This document shows, in pieces, positions 34,157-41,798 of a DNA stretch of 64,000 bases (positions are counted from its first letter, which is position 1; each line of letters opens with the position of its first letter). Source of the DNA: Hyphomicrobiales bacterium (lineage in GTDB: Bacteria; Pseudomonadota; Alphaproteobacteria; Rhizobiales; Rhizobiaceae). Made by a program: the position numbers and the translations under genes. The stretch lies in NCBI GenBank assembly GCA_900466575.1, contig UBMP01000012.1, forward strand, positions 108,442-172,441. Reading direction: 5' to 3'. The notes under the pieces are model-generated. The model made no database searches. It saw only the letters and a list, made by a program, of their open reading frames with translations, and was not told the DNA's origin.

Positions 34157-35863
34157 ATGAAAATGATGATCCTCGGCGGTTATGGCGTGTTCGGTGGACG
34201 GCTGGCGGAATTGCTGGCCGATTGTGTCGAACTCGAACTGCTCATCTGCGGGCGCAGCCTCTCCCGCGCCGAAGCCTTCTGTGCGGCCTATCGGGGTCGG
34301 GCGAAGACGCGGCCGCTTGCGGTCGACCGCAAGGCAATAGCCGCCGCACTGCGCGCTCACGCGCCTGATCTTCTGGTCGATGCCTCCGGACCGTTTCAGG
34401 ACTATGGCGGCAACCGGTACAGTGTCATCGAGGCCTGCATCGCGGCGCGGGTCGACTATCTCGATTTCGCCGATGCCGCAGATTTTGTCTTCGGCGTCCG
34501 CCAGTTCGATGAAGCGGCAAAGGCGGCGGGCATCTTTGTCCTCTCCGGTGTCAGCAGCTTTCCGGTCCTGACGTCCGCCGTCTTGCGTCACTTCGCGCAG
34601 TCCATGGAAATCCGCAGCGTCGAAGGCGGCATCGCTCCATCGCCCTATGCCGGGATAGGTCTGAATGTCATGCGCGCGGTCGTCGGCTACGCCGGCGCGC
34701 CGGTCAAGTTGAGGCGAGACGGCAAAGCGAGCTTCGGCGTCGGCCTTGCGGAAAGCCGGCGTTTCACGGTCGCGGTTCCCGGCCGAATGCCGTTGCGCAA
34801 CATCCGCTTTTCCCTGGTCGATGTTCCGGATTTGCAGGTTCTGCCGCCCGAGCATCCGTCCATGACAGATATCTGGATGGGCGCCGGTCCGGTGCCGGAA
34901 ATCCTTCACCGCCTGCTCAATCTTCTGGCAAAGGCGCGGTCGCGTCTCCGGCTTCCATCGCTGGAGCCCCTGTCGCCGCTTTTTTACGCCGTGCTGAACC
35001 GCCTGCGGTTCGGAGAGCATCGCGGCGGCATGTATGTAGAGGTCCAAGGCATCGAAAACGGCAAGCCAAAGACGATGAGCTGGCATCTGCTCGCCGAGGG
35101 TGATGATGGTCCCTATATCCCTTCGATGGCCATAGAGGGGATCGTCCGCGGCCTGCAGATTGGCCGTCGTCCGAACCCCGGTGCCCGCGCGGCGACACGG
35201 GCTCTCGATCTGGCCGACTATGACAAGCTCTTCGCGAACAGGACCATCCACACGGGCTTTCGCGAGGAGATGCCTGGCGCACCGATCTACCGGCAGTTAC
35301 TCGGTGCGGTCTTCAACGATCTGCCGCCGCGCGTGCAGGAAATCCATGCTGACGAAGGCGAACAGGCATGGCAGGGCACCGCCAGCGTCCGTCGTGGCAA
35401 CCGCCTCTTCGCTCGCGCCCTTGCCGCCCTGTTTGGTTTTCCGCAGGCGACCGACCAGGTGCTGGTCCGCGTCTCCCGCATGTCTGCAGACGGTGTTGAG
35501 CGCTGGACGCGCAGTTTTGGTGGCAGAATGTTCTCTTCCACCCAGTCGCTCGGGCAGGGCAGGGAGGATCAGCTGCTGATCGAACGCTTCGGCCTGATTT
35601 CCGTTGCCCTGGCGCTGGTGAAGGAGGGCGACCGCCTCTTCTTCATTCCAAGGCGGTGGCGCATGTTGGGCCTGCCCCTCCCGGGGTTCCTTCTTCCGTC
35701 GGGAAAAAGCTTCGAAACCGAAAAAGACGGCCAGTTCTGCTTCGACGTAGAAATTTCAGCGCCGCTGTTCGGCTTGATTGTCGCCTATCGTGGGCTCCTC
35801 ACGCCCGCCAATGTGCAAACACGGCCCTCGTCTGCCGGGGTTCAGCCTAAATCCGCTGCTTGA
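34157..35863 (+). CDS. Saccharopine dehydrogenase-like NAD(P)-binding protein with DUF4166 domain
   Basis: A 568-residue two-domain protein. The N-terminal Rossmann part starts MILGGYGVFGGRLAELLA and continues like saccharopine dehydrogenase/trans-acting enoyl reductase proteins (LLVDASGPFQDYGGN, DYLDFADAADFV). From about residue 375 the DUF4166 domain begins (YRQLLGAVFNDLPPRVQEIH, then RWTRSFGGRMFSS). The reaction is unknown; a redox step on a lipid or amino-acid-like substrate is possible. Its last 17 bases overlap the convergent DUF2244 gene. Confidence 0.85.
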   Translation: MKMMILGGYGVFGGRLAELLADCVELELLICGRSLSRAEAFCAAYRGRAKTRPLAVDRKAIAAALRAHAPDLLVDASGPFQDYGGNRYSVIEACIAARVDYLDFADAADFVFGVRQFDEAAKAAGIFVLSGVSSFPVLTSAVLRHFAQSMEIRSVEGGIAPSPYAGIGLNVMRAVVGYAGAPVKLRRDGKASFGVGLAESRRFTVAVPGRMPLRNIRFSLVDVPDLQVLPPEHPSMTDIWMGAGPVPEILHRLLNLLAKARSRLRLPSLEPLSPLFYAVLNRLRFGEHRGGMYVEVQGIENGKPKTMSWHLLAEGDDGPYIPSMAIEGIVRGLQIGRRPNPGARAATRALDLADYDKLFANRTIHTGFREEMPGAPIYRQLLGAVFNDLPPRVQEIHADEGEQAWQGTASVRRGNRLFARALAALFGFPQATDQVLVRVSRMSADGVERWTRSFGGRMFSSTQSLGQGREDQLLIERFGLISVALALVKEGDRLFFIPRRWRMLGLPLPGFLLPSGKSFETEKDGQFCFDVEISAPLFGLIVAYRGLLTPANVQTRPSSAGVQPKSAA

Positions 35864-36359
35864 CCGTCGCCAGCGCCTGGGTCAGCTCGCTCGCCAGTCG
35901 CTCGCGGGCATCCGGATAGAGAAAATCACCGAACGGCGTCTCACGTCCCTGTCCGGCAACCCGCATCGAGGTGATACCGATCTCGGGATGGCGGGCGATC
36001 TTGAGTTTTGCCCAGAACGGATTGTAGCGCGCCTCTCGGATATGGCCGTTGGGCTCGATCCTGCGGATGGTGAGGTCAAGGCGGGAGAGGCGGATCTGTT
36101 CGCGGGCACGTGCCGCGCGATAGTTCAGCCAGAAGGCGCCGTAGAGCAACACGAAGTCGAGGCCGAAGAAGAGCATGATCGGCCATGCGCCGACCGTCAG
36201 GAAGAAGAGGATGTGGACAAGGCTCAATGCGCCGGTGATGGCGAAGAGGATGCGGAAGCCTTTGCGGCCCAGCGATCGATGCGGAACCAGCTCGGTTTCG
36301 TAAACCGGGCGCTCGCTCAAGCCCTCTTTCAGGCCCATCGTGCCGTTGCCATCGCTCAT
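35847..36359 (-). CDS. DUF2244 inner-membrane protein
   Basis: A 170-residue protein with two adjacent membrane helices near residues 36-56 and 60-80 (FRILFAITGALSLVHILFF, WPIMLFFGLDFVLLYGAFW). A cytoplasmic domain with ARYNPFWAKLKI and ETPFGDFLYPDARERLASEL follows, as is typical of DUF2244. Function is unknown. It is convergent with the DUF4166 gene (17-bp overlap) and divergent from nth, whose start is 23 bp away, so the two promoters must interleave with coding sequence. Confidence 0.85.
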   Translation of the reverse strand: MSDGNGTMGLKEGLSERPVYETELVPHRSLGRKGFRILFAITGALSLVHILFFLTVGAWPIMLFFGLDFVLLYGAFWLNYRAARAREQIRLSRLDLTIRRIEPNGHIREARYNPFWAKLKIARHPEIGITSMRVAGQGRETPFGDFLYPDARERLASELTQALATVKQRI

Positions 36360-36381
36360 GGCGCGTGATTATAGGGGAAGC

Positions 36382-37143
36382 ATGAAAAACGGAAAGAAGA
36401 ATTCGCAATCGTCAAGCCGGACAAAGGGTCGCGCCAAACGGGTGAAGACGGCCTATACGCAGGATGAACTGCACGAAATCTTTCGCCGCTTTTCCGTCCA
36501 GCGGCCGGAGCCTAAGGGCGAACTGGAGCATGTGAATCCGTTCACGCTGGTCGTCGCCGTAGCCCTCTCGGCACAGGCGACCGATGCCGGCGTCAACAAG
36601 GCGACGCGGGCGCTCTTTGCAGTCGCCGATACGCCGCAGAAGATGCTCGATCTCGGCGAGGAAAAGGTCCGCGATTACATCAAGACCATCGGGCTTTATC
36701 GCAACAAGGCAAAGAACGTGATTGCGCTGTCGCAGAAGCTCATCGATGATTTCGGCGGCGAGGTGCCGAAGACGCGCGAAGAGCTGATCACGCTGCCGGG
36801 TGTGGGCCGCAAGACGGCCAATGTCGTCATGTCCATGGCTTTCGGCATTCCGACCATGGCGGTGGACACGCATGTCTTTCGCATCGCCAATCGGCTTGGT
36901 TTGGCGCCCGGCAAGACGCCGGACGAGGTCGAGGAAAACCTGCTCAAGGTCATCCCGGACGAATACCTTTTCCACGCGCACCACTGGCTGATCCTGCACG
37001 GGCGCTATACCTGCAAGGCGCGCAAGCCCGAATGTCAGACCTGCGTCATTGCCGATATCTGCAAGTCGGCGGAAAAGACCAATGCGGTGCCGGCGGAGCT
37101 GAAGGAACTCCCGCCGCAATTCTCCGACGAGCCTGTTATCTGA
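36382..37143 (+). CDS. nth: Endonuclease III
   Basis: A 253-residue base-excision repair enzyme: glycosylase for oxidised pyrimidines with AP lyase activity. The helix-hairpin-helix LPGVGRKTANVVMSMAF carries the catalytic Lys, and MAVDTHVFR the catalytic Asp. The C-terminal iron-sulphur site has the exact spacing C-x6-C-x2-C-x5-C (Cys211, 218, 221, 227). A basic Lys/Ser-rich N-terminus of about 25 residues is longer than in E. coli. ATG 36382 has GGGGAAG directly before it. It ends with an 8-bp convergent overlap with the next gene. Confidence 0.94.
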   Translation: MKNGKKNSQSSSRTKGRAKRVKTAYTQDELHEIFRRFSVQRPEPKGELEHVNPFTLVVAVALSAQATDAGVNKATRALFAVADTPQKMLDLGEEKVRDYIKTIGLYRNKAKNVIALSQKLIDDFGGEVPKTREELITLPGVGRKTANVVMSMAFGIPTMAVDTHVFRIANRLGLAPGKTPDEVEENLLKVIPDEYLFHAHHWLILHGRYTCKARKPECQTCVIADICKSAEKTNAVPAELKELPPQFSDEPVI

Positions 37144-37846
37144 ACGCCGGATCGCGCGCCGACAGCATCTTGTGCAGATGCACCATCAGCCCGGCCGCAA
37201 ACAGCGGCGTCAGCAGGTTGAGGATCGGGATCGCGAGAAACAGCGCGATTGCAAATCCGCCGAGCAGCACAGTCTGCCAATGCTTGGAGCGGAAATCCCG
37301 CGCCGCTTGTGGCGAGCGGAAGCGCATGGCGGCAAACTCGAAGAATTCCCTGCCCAGCAGATAGCCGTTCACGAGGAAGAATGCGATGAGGTTCACGCCG
37401 GGAATGAGCAGCAGGAACAGCGCGATGATGTTGCCGACAATCACGATGCCGAGAAAGCGGACGGCGGAGACGAGCGATTCTCCCAGCGGCATGGCAACAC
37501 CCGGCGCATCGTTTGGATAATCCCGCTTCTCGACCACTTCGGCGACGTCATCGAGGAAGAAGCCGGCGATGACCGCCGTCACCGGTGAAATCAGCAAGGC
37601 AAGCCCCAGCGCCAGTCCGATGCTGGCGAGAATGCCGAAGACGAAGCCGAGCCAGCCGGCCCAGTCGGGAATGCCGGGCACGAACTGGTCGATCCACGGC
37701 AGCGCCAGCCAGATGAAGACATTGCGGATGACGATCCACAGAACCGCCAGGGCCAGAAGAGTGAGTCCAAGCACCTTCCAGAACACCCCGCGCGTCTCCT
37801 GCGCGAATAGGTTTGCCAGCGCCAGACGGGCAGCGTCCATCACCAT
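37136..37846 (-). CDS. CysZ/EI24-family membrane protein
   Basis: A 236-residue membrane protein with four main hydrophobic segments and the EI24/CysZ family layout: LISPVTAVIAGFFLDDVAEVVE near residue 90, then LLLIPGVNLIAFFLVNGYLLGREFFE split around residue 155. CysZ proteins conduct sulfate; annotation as sulfate transporter rests on family only, and no cys genes are nearby. ATG 37846 has GGAGA five bases upstream, with a GTG four codons earlier as an alternative. Confidence 0.8.
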   Translation of the reverse strand: MVMDAARLALANLFAQETRGVFWKVLGLTLLALAVLWIVIRNVFIWLALPWIDQFVPGIPDWAGWLGFVFGILASIGLALGLALLISPVTAVIAGFFLDDVAEVVEKRDYPNDAPGVAMPLGESLVSAVRFLGIVIVGNIIALFLLLIPGVNLIAFFLVNGYLLGREFFEFAAMRFRSPQAARDFRSKHWQTVLLGGFAIALFLAIPILNLLTPLFAAGLMVHLHKMLSARDPAFR

Positions 37847-37902
37847 GTCTGTCTCCACGCCGAGGCATTCGGCTGGAGAAATGTAAGTGCTGATCCGTCA
37901 AT

Positions 37903-37942
37903 CGCCAAGTGCTGCAGCGCAGCAAGACGTCAGTACTTGGCG
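37903..37942 (-). other. Stem-loop spanning the stop codon of the metallophosphoesterase gene
   Basis: CGCCAAGTGCTG (37903-37914) pairs with CAGTACTTGGCG (37931-37942) over 12 bp with one mismatch. Read leftward, it includes the last codons and stop of the metallophosphoesterase gene. There is no T-run, so an mRNA-stabilising role is likelier than intrinsic termination. Confidence 0.5.
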
Positions 37943-38748
37943 GGCGAAGGATCGCGCTTGGCGATCTCGTAGTCCTCGTTATGCACCTGCAGCCCGTGCT
38001 CCGTCGTCACGACGATCCCATAGGCGGCCGGCTCATCGACCGAGAGCGAGGCGTCGGGCATGTCGAAAGGCATCGGCTGCTGGTGCACCGGGCTCTTGAA
38101 GATGGAGTAGGGAATGCCGCGATGCGAGCCGTTGATAGTGCGGTGGACATGGCCGGCGAAGATGTGGCGGACATTCCCGTGACTCTCGATGAGATCGTAG
38201 AAATCGCCTTCATTGATCAGCTTGATGAGGTCCATTCCGGTAAAGCCGGTCTTATGCGGCGGATGGTGCAGGAAGATGAGAACCGGTTTGCCAGCCTCCT
38301 TGGCAGATTCCAATTCGGTTTCGAGCCAGCGCATGCGCTTGTTGCAGAGAAAACCGGCATGCGTGATCGGATATTCGTAAGGCGGCGCGAAGAGAGAATC
38401 GAGGACGAGCGCGCGGCAGTCGGCAAAATCGAGCGCGCGCTGCACGAAGCCGTGCTCGTCCGTTGCCGTGTCGGTGAAGATCGACAGGAAATTCTCGCGG
38501 TTGTCGTGATTGCCGATGGCGAGCGTCAGCGGCGGCGTCAACCGGTCGAGAAGTGTCTTCAGGCGTGCGTAGGAGGCGATGTCGCCGTGGTGGGCAAGAT
38601 CGCCGGTCACGATGACACCGTCGGCGTCCGGATGATAGGTGTTGACGTGGTCGATCCCCGTTTCCAGCCGTTTGAACGGATCGAGTCCGATGATGGTCTC
38701 GCCTTCCGGGACCATATGCAGGTCGGTGAAAACAATCAGTTTTGTCAT
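37930..38748 (-). CDS. Class III metallophosphoesterase (cyclic nucleotide/glycerophosphodiester type)
   Basis: A 272-residue two-metal phosphoesterase. All five blocks of the calcineurin-like fold are visible: FTDLHMV near residue 7, VTGDLAHHGD near 47, IGNHDNREN near 78, IFLHHPPHKT near 157, and IFAGHVHRTING near 195. The overall length and motif set fit the CpdA/GpdQ class, which hydrolyses cAMP or glycerophosphodiesters. The natural substrate cannot be read from the sequence. It stands alone, transcribed leftward, before a large non-coding stretch. Confidence 0.87.
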   Translation of the reverse strand: MTKLIVFTDLHMVPEGETIIGLDPFKRLETGIDHVNTYHPDADGVIVTGDLAHHGDIASYARLKTLLDRLTPPLTLAIGNHDNRENFLSIFTDTATDEHGFVQRALDFADCRALVLDSLFAPPYEYPITHAGFLCNKRMRWLETELESAKEAGKPVLIFLHHPPHKTGFTGMDLIKLINEGDFYDLIESHGNVRHIFAGHVHRTINGSHRGIPYSIFKSPVHQQPMPFDMPDASLSVDEPAAYGIVVTTEHGLQVHNEDYEIAKRDPSPAKY

Positions 38749-39382
38749 GAAATCAACTCGTTCGGGATGTTGCGCCGACGATAACGGGGCGAAGGGATGC
38801 GGCGGCGAATGTCGCTGCCCACGACGGGTTCGTCAAGCCGTGCGAAGGGACATCCGCCACCTGGGAGACAGCGCAATGCCGCCAGTTTCCGCTCGCGGGG
38901 CGAAGGGGGCAGGGACGCGGCTGCCATGGCCTGTCTTGCGGCGCCAAGCATGCCTTCAAGGTGGGCTCAAGCGATGGTCAGTGAGGCCGACGCCAGCCTC
39001 GGCTTGCGTTAACCTCCCTTAATTTCCGGCTACTAGTTCTAGCGAGGCGAATACGTGCACGCGTCCAATTTAGGAGTTCACGGCCCCAAATTAACCTTCA
39101 GGCAAGGAATTAACCATAAAGATTAAGACGGGCCGGAGTGGGACAACTGTTTGGGTCGAACAAGGGGCAAAACCTTGGCGACTGGCGACCTGCAAATTTG
39201 ACGTGAGCGAGATGCTCTGCCGTTGAATGAAGAGGCGAAATGGGGGTTCCGGGCATGATGCTTTTCCGCTGCGCCGGGGTTGATCCGGCATGTGATTGGG
39301 GTTGATCGGCATTTGTCATGCCGCCAGCCGGACGCGGGTACATACTTCGCGGCCGCCGGGCAGGAAAAGGTCTTTCGAGATC
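38749..39382. other. 634-bp non-coding region before the chemotaxis operon
   Basis: No credible gene. The left part (38810-38960) is GC-rich. TTAA boxes occur at 39009 and 39019, then TTAACC at 39091 and TTAACCAT at 39110. Three related units beginning GGGGGTTCCGGGCAT (39242), GGGGTTGATCCGGCAT (39276) and GGGGTTGATCGGCAT (39298) lie next to the receptor start. The long leader must hold the promoter of the receptor-che operon. Confidence 0.5.
39091..39117 (+). promoter_or_regulatory. TTAACC/TTAACCAT pair upstream of the chemotaxis operon (possible CtrA site)
   Basis: TTAACC at 39091 and TTAACCAT at 39110 lie 19 bp apart. TTAACCAT is the CtrA half-site described in alphaproteobacteria, and the same pair occurs before cpaB (6822 and 6846). 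CtrA influences motility genes in several rhizobia, which makes this a plausible but unproven site. Confidence 0.4.
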
Positions 39383-41038
39383 GTGACGGTTGATCGCCTT
39401 ACCGGGTGTTCAGTGGGACGTGATTTGGAAAACGGGGCTCAAAACGATCGGACGCAGCGCCAGCAGGCAGGCAGCCTGTTCGAACGGTTGCGCTTTGCCG
39501 GTCTCGAGGCCGAGCAGACCGACTTCCTCCGCAAGCATCGTGACAGTCTCCTTCCCGAGATCGAAAAGGGTCTCAAGGCGCTGTTCGAGCGCTATCAGTC
39601 CTCTCCCGAGGCTTCCGCGCAATTCGAAAGCGACCGCCAGATCGACCGGTTGCACAGCCTCATGTCGTCACATTGGGCGGTCCTGTCGGATGCCCGCTTC
39701 GACAGTCTCTATGCCGAGCGCGTCAAGGTGCTTTCCGACGCCGAAGGCCGCATGGGGCTTGATCCACGCTGGCACATCGCGGGCCACTCCGTCGTTCTGG
39801 AACAGATGATTGCGGGCGCGCTCGCCGCCCGCTGGCCGAAGACATGGTTCGGCCGCAAACATGCAAGTGCCCAGGAAGCAGAGTCTCTGGTCAAGTCGAT
39901 CGTACGTCTCGTCATGGTCGATCTGGAAATTGCCGTGTCCTTGCGCTTCAACGAGCTGCGTCTTGGTCACAAGCAGGCGCTCAAGGAACAGCGCGAGGAA
40001 ATCGAGACCTCGACCGTCGCGCTCTTTGCCGACACCGTCGAGGCGTTGGCGAACAAAGATCTCACCGTTCGCCTGAGCACCGACGGGCCGGAAAGCTATG
40101 CAGACCTGACGCAGCGCTTCAATGAGGCATTGGATCGTCTGCGCGAGGAAATCGACGCAACCAACGTCCGTAACCGCCGGGGTTACGAATTGGCAGAGAA
40201 CGTCACGTCGCTGTCGCAGCAGGCGGCTGAAGTCGCTGCCGACTGCGCGCGCCGGATCGATCTTGGCGTGAGCGGGTTGAAGGACCTCACCGAAGGCGTG
40301 AGCCGCAATGCCGAGCGCTCCGTCGCGGCCGAACGCCATGTGGGCGAGACCCGCGTCGCGGTCGAACGCAGCGGCGAGATCGTCGGCGAAGCGATTGCCG
40401 CCATGGCCGATATCGAGGCCTCGGCTGAAAAGATCGGCGAGATCATCGGCGTCATCGACGACATCGCCTTCCAGACCAATTTGCTCGCGCTCAATGCCGG
40501 CATCGAAGCTGCCCGCGCCGGCGATTCTGGCCGCGGTTTTGCAGTTGTCGCGCAGGAAGTGCGCGCGCTCGCACAGCGGTCTGCCGATGCGGCACGTCAG
40601 ATCAAGACGTTGGTCAGCGAAACCAAATCGCAGGTCGATTCCGGCGTGCAGATGGTGGGTCGTACGCAGACGGCGATCGGCGACATCGTTCGCCAGGTCC
40701 AGGACATCAGCGCCGCTGTCACCGGTATCGCGCGCGAATCCGGCGAGCATGCGCGGGGCCTTGATCACTCCATGGCGGCTTTCGCGGAGGTCCGTCGCGA
40801 AGCCTCGCGTGGCGCGGAAATCGCGCTGAGCTCGCGGACCAAATCCGACGACCTTCATACCGTCATTCTCGAGCTCGGCGACACCATCCGTTCGTTCCGC
40901 GTGGCAACACGTGAACCCGAACGCCGCTCCTCGCCGCAGCCGAAGCGCCAGCCGACCGTTGATCTGGGCGGCCGCGACGACGACCAGCCCCGCCTCTCGC
41001 AGCCGTCATATCTTGCCGGCCTGGGAGGTGGACGATGA
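39383..41038 (+). CDS. icpA: Soluble globin-coupled chemoreceptor (IcpA-like) lacking the heme-ligand His
   Basis: A cytoplasmic methyl-accepting receptor of about 552 residues with no transmembrane helix. Residues about 30-175 are a protoglobin (globin-coupled sensor) domain; a HAMP-like linker follows, then the signalling domain with the hairpin tip [20 protein letters not shown] near residue 360. In the F-helix, [10 protein letters not shown] aligns with the heme-binding HVRIGLLPKW of HemAT, with Glu121 in place of the proximal His. So heme binding is doubtful. Position in front of cheS matches S. meliloti icpA. The GTG start is uncertain; the open frame extends 29 codons upstream. Confidence 0.87.
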   Translation: MTVDRLTGCSVGRDLENGAQNDRTQRQQAGSLFERLRFAGLEAEQTDFLRKHRDSLLPEIEKGLKALFERYQSSPEASAQFESDRQIDRLHSLMSSHWAVLSDARFDSLYAERVKVLSDAEGRMGLDPRWHIAGHSVVLEQMIAGALAARWPKTWFGRKHASAQEAESLVKSIVRLVMVDLEIAVSLRFNELRLGHKQALKEQREEIETSTVALFADTVEALANKDLTVRLSTDGPESYADLTQRFNEALDRLREEIDATNVRNRRGYELAENVTSLSQQAAEVAADCARRIDLGVSGLKDLTEGVSRNAERSVAAERHVGETRVAVERSGEIVGEAIAAMADIEASAEKIGEIIGVIDDIAFQTNLLALNAGIEAARAGDSGRGFAVVAQEVRALAQRSADAARQIKTLVSETKSQVDSGVQMVGRTQTAIGDIVRQVQDISAAVTGIARESGEHARGLDHSMAAFAEVRREASRGAEIALSSRTKSDDLHTVILELGDTIRSFRVATREPERRSSPQPKRQPTVDLGGRDDDQPRLSQPSYLAGLGGGR

Positions 41039-41110
41039 GCCGCATGACAGCCCCGCCCGCATGCATGGCTGACGAAAACCGAACTTTGTTGCGCAATGAA
41101 GGACAACCGA

Positions 41111-41398
41111 ATGGCTAGCAAGAAACCGGCCGCCGCGAAAAGTCTGAACCTGGCTCCGGTCCTCGATCTGAACGAGGCCACGGCGCTGCATGGCAAGCTG
41201 ATGGCGCTGCGTGGCAGCGACCTGATGATCGATGCGTCCGGAGTGGAACGCGTGGGCGCGCAATGCGTCCAGGTTCTCATGGCTGCAAAGAAGAACTGGG
41301 ACGAGGACAAGATGACTTTCAAGTTTTCGAAAGTCTCCGACACCTTCACCAAGACGATGCAATTGATTGGCATCAATATCGAGCCCCTGCTGGCATAG
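41111..41398 (+). CDS. cheS: CheS, STAS-domain chemotaxis protein
   Basis: A 95-residue single-domain STAS protein: APVLDLNEATALHGKLMALR at the start, DLMIDASGVERVGAQCVQVL in the middle. In S. meliloti, CheS at this position binds CheA and speeds removal of phosphate from CheY1. AAGGA lies seven bases before ATG 41111; the in-frame ATG five codons upstream lacks this spacing. It lies between the receptor gene and cheY1, 13 bp before the latter. Confidence 0.87.
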   Translation: MASKKPAAAKSLNLAPVLDLNEATALHGKLMALRGSDLMIDASGVERVGAQCVQVLMAAKKNWDEDKMTFKFSKVSDTFTKTMQLIGINIEPLLA

Positions 41399-41411
41399 GA
41401 GACTACGTGAA

Positions 41412-41777
41412 ATGAAAAAGAAAGTTCTTACGGTTGATGATTCCAGAACGATCCGGAACATGCTTCTCGTGACGCTGAACAATGCCGGATTCGAAACGAT
41501 CCAGGCCGAGGACGGCATCGAAGGGCTCGAAGTCCTTGAAGATTGCAATCCGGACGTCATCGTGACGGACATCAACATGCCGCGCCTCGATGGCTTCGGC
41601 TTCATCGAAGGCGTGCGCAAGAACGACAGGTTCCGCGCGATCCCGATCCTGGTCCTCACGACCGAAAGCGACGCGGAAAAGAAGAACCGCGCCCGCCAGG
41701 CCGGCGCGACCGGCTGGATCGTAAAACCGTTCGACCCGACCAAGCTGATTGATGCAATTGAGCGCGTAACGGCCTAA
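41412..41777 (+). CDS. cheY1: Chemotaxis response regulator CheY1
   Basis: A 121-residue single receiver domain. The acidic pair is in VLTVDDSRT (residues 9-10), the phosphorylation site is Asp53 in VTDINMPRLDG, the Thr is in VLTTESD, and the conserved Lys in WIVKPFDP. In S. meliloti, CheY1 serves mainly as a phosphate sink for CheY2 through retro-transfer to CheA. The ATG at 41412 follows GGAGA. Upstream in-frame codons overlap cheS and are not used. Confidence 0.93.
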   Translation: MKKKVLTVDDSRTIRNMLLVTLNNAGFETIQAEDGIEGLEVLEDCNPDVIVTDINMPRLDGFGFIEGVRKNDRFRAIPILVLTTESDAEKKNRARQAGATGWIVKPFDPTKLIDAIERVTA

Positions 41778-41798
41778 CCGCCTACCCGGGATACTCCA

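Noticed and set aside
33926-35251. 441-codon open frame opposite the DCC and DUF4166 genes
   Set aside because: Antisense shadow; the plus-strand proteins have conserved motifs and a sensible operon arrangement.
38753-39012. Small open frames on both strands in the region before the chemoreceptor
   Set aside because: They have no ribosome-binding sites, poor codon usage and no family features; the region looks non-coding.
39296-39382. Upstream extension of the chemoreceptor frame
   Set aside because: Starts at TTG without a ribosome-binding site, overlaps the repeat units and gives a non-conserved Arg/Ser-rich sequence.
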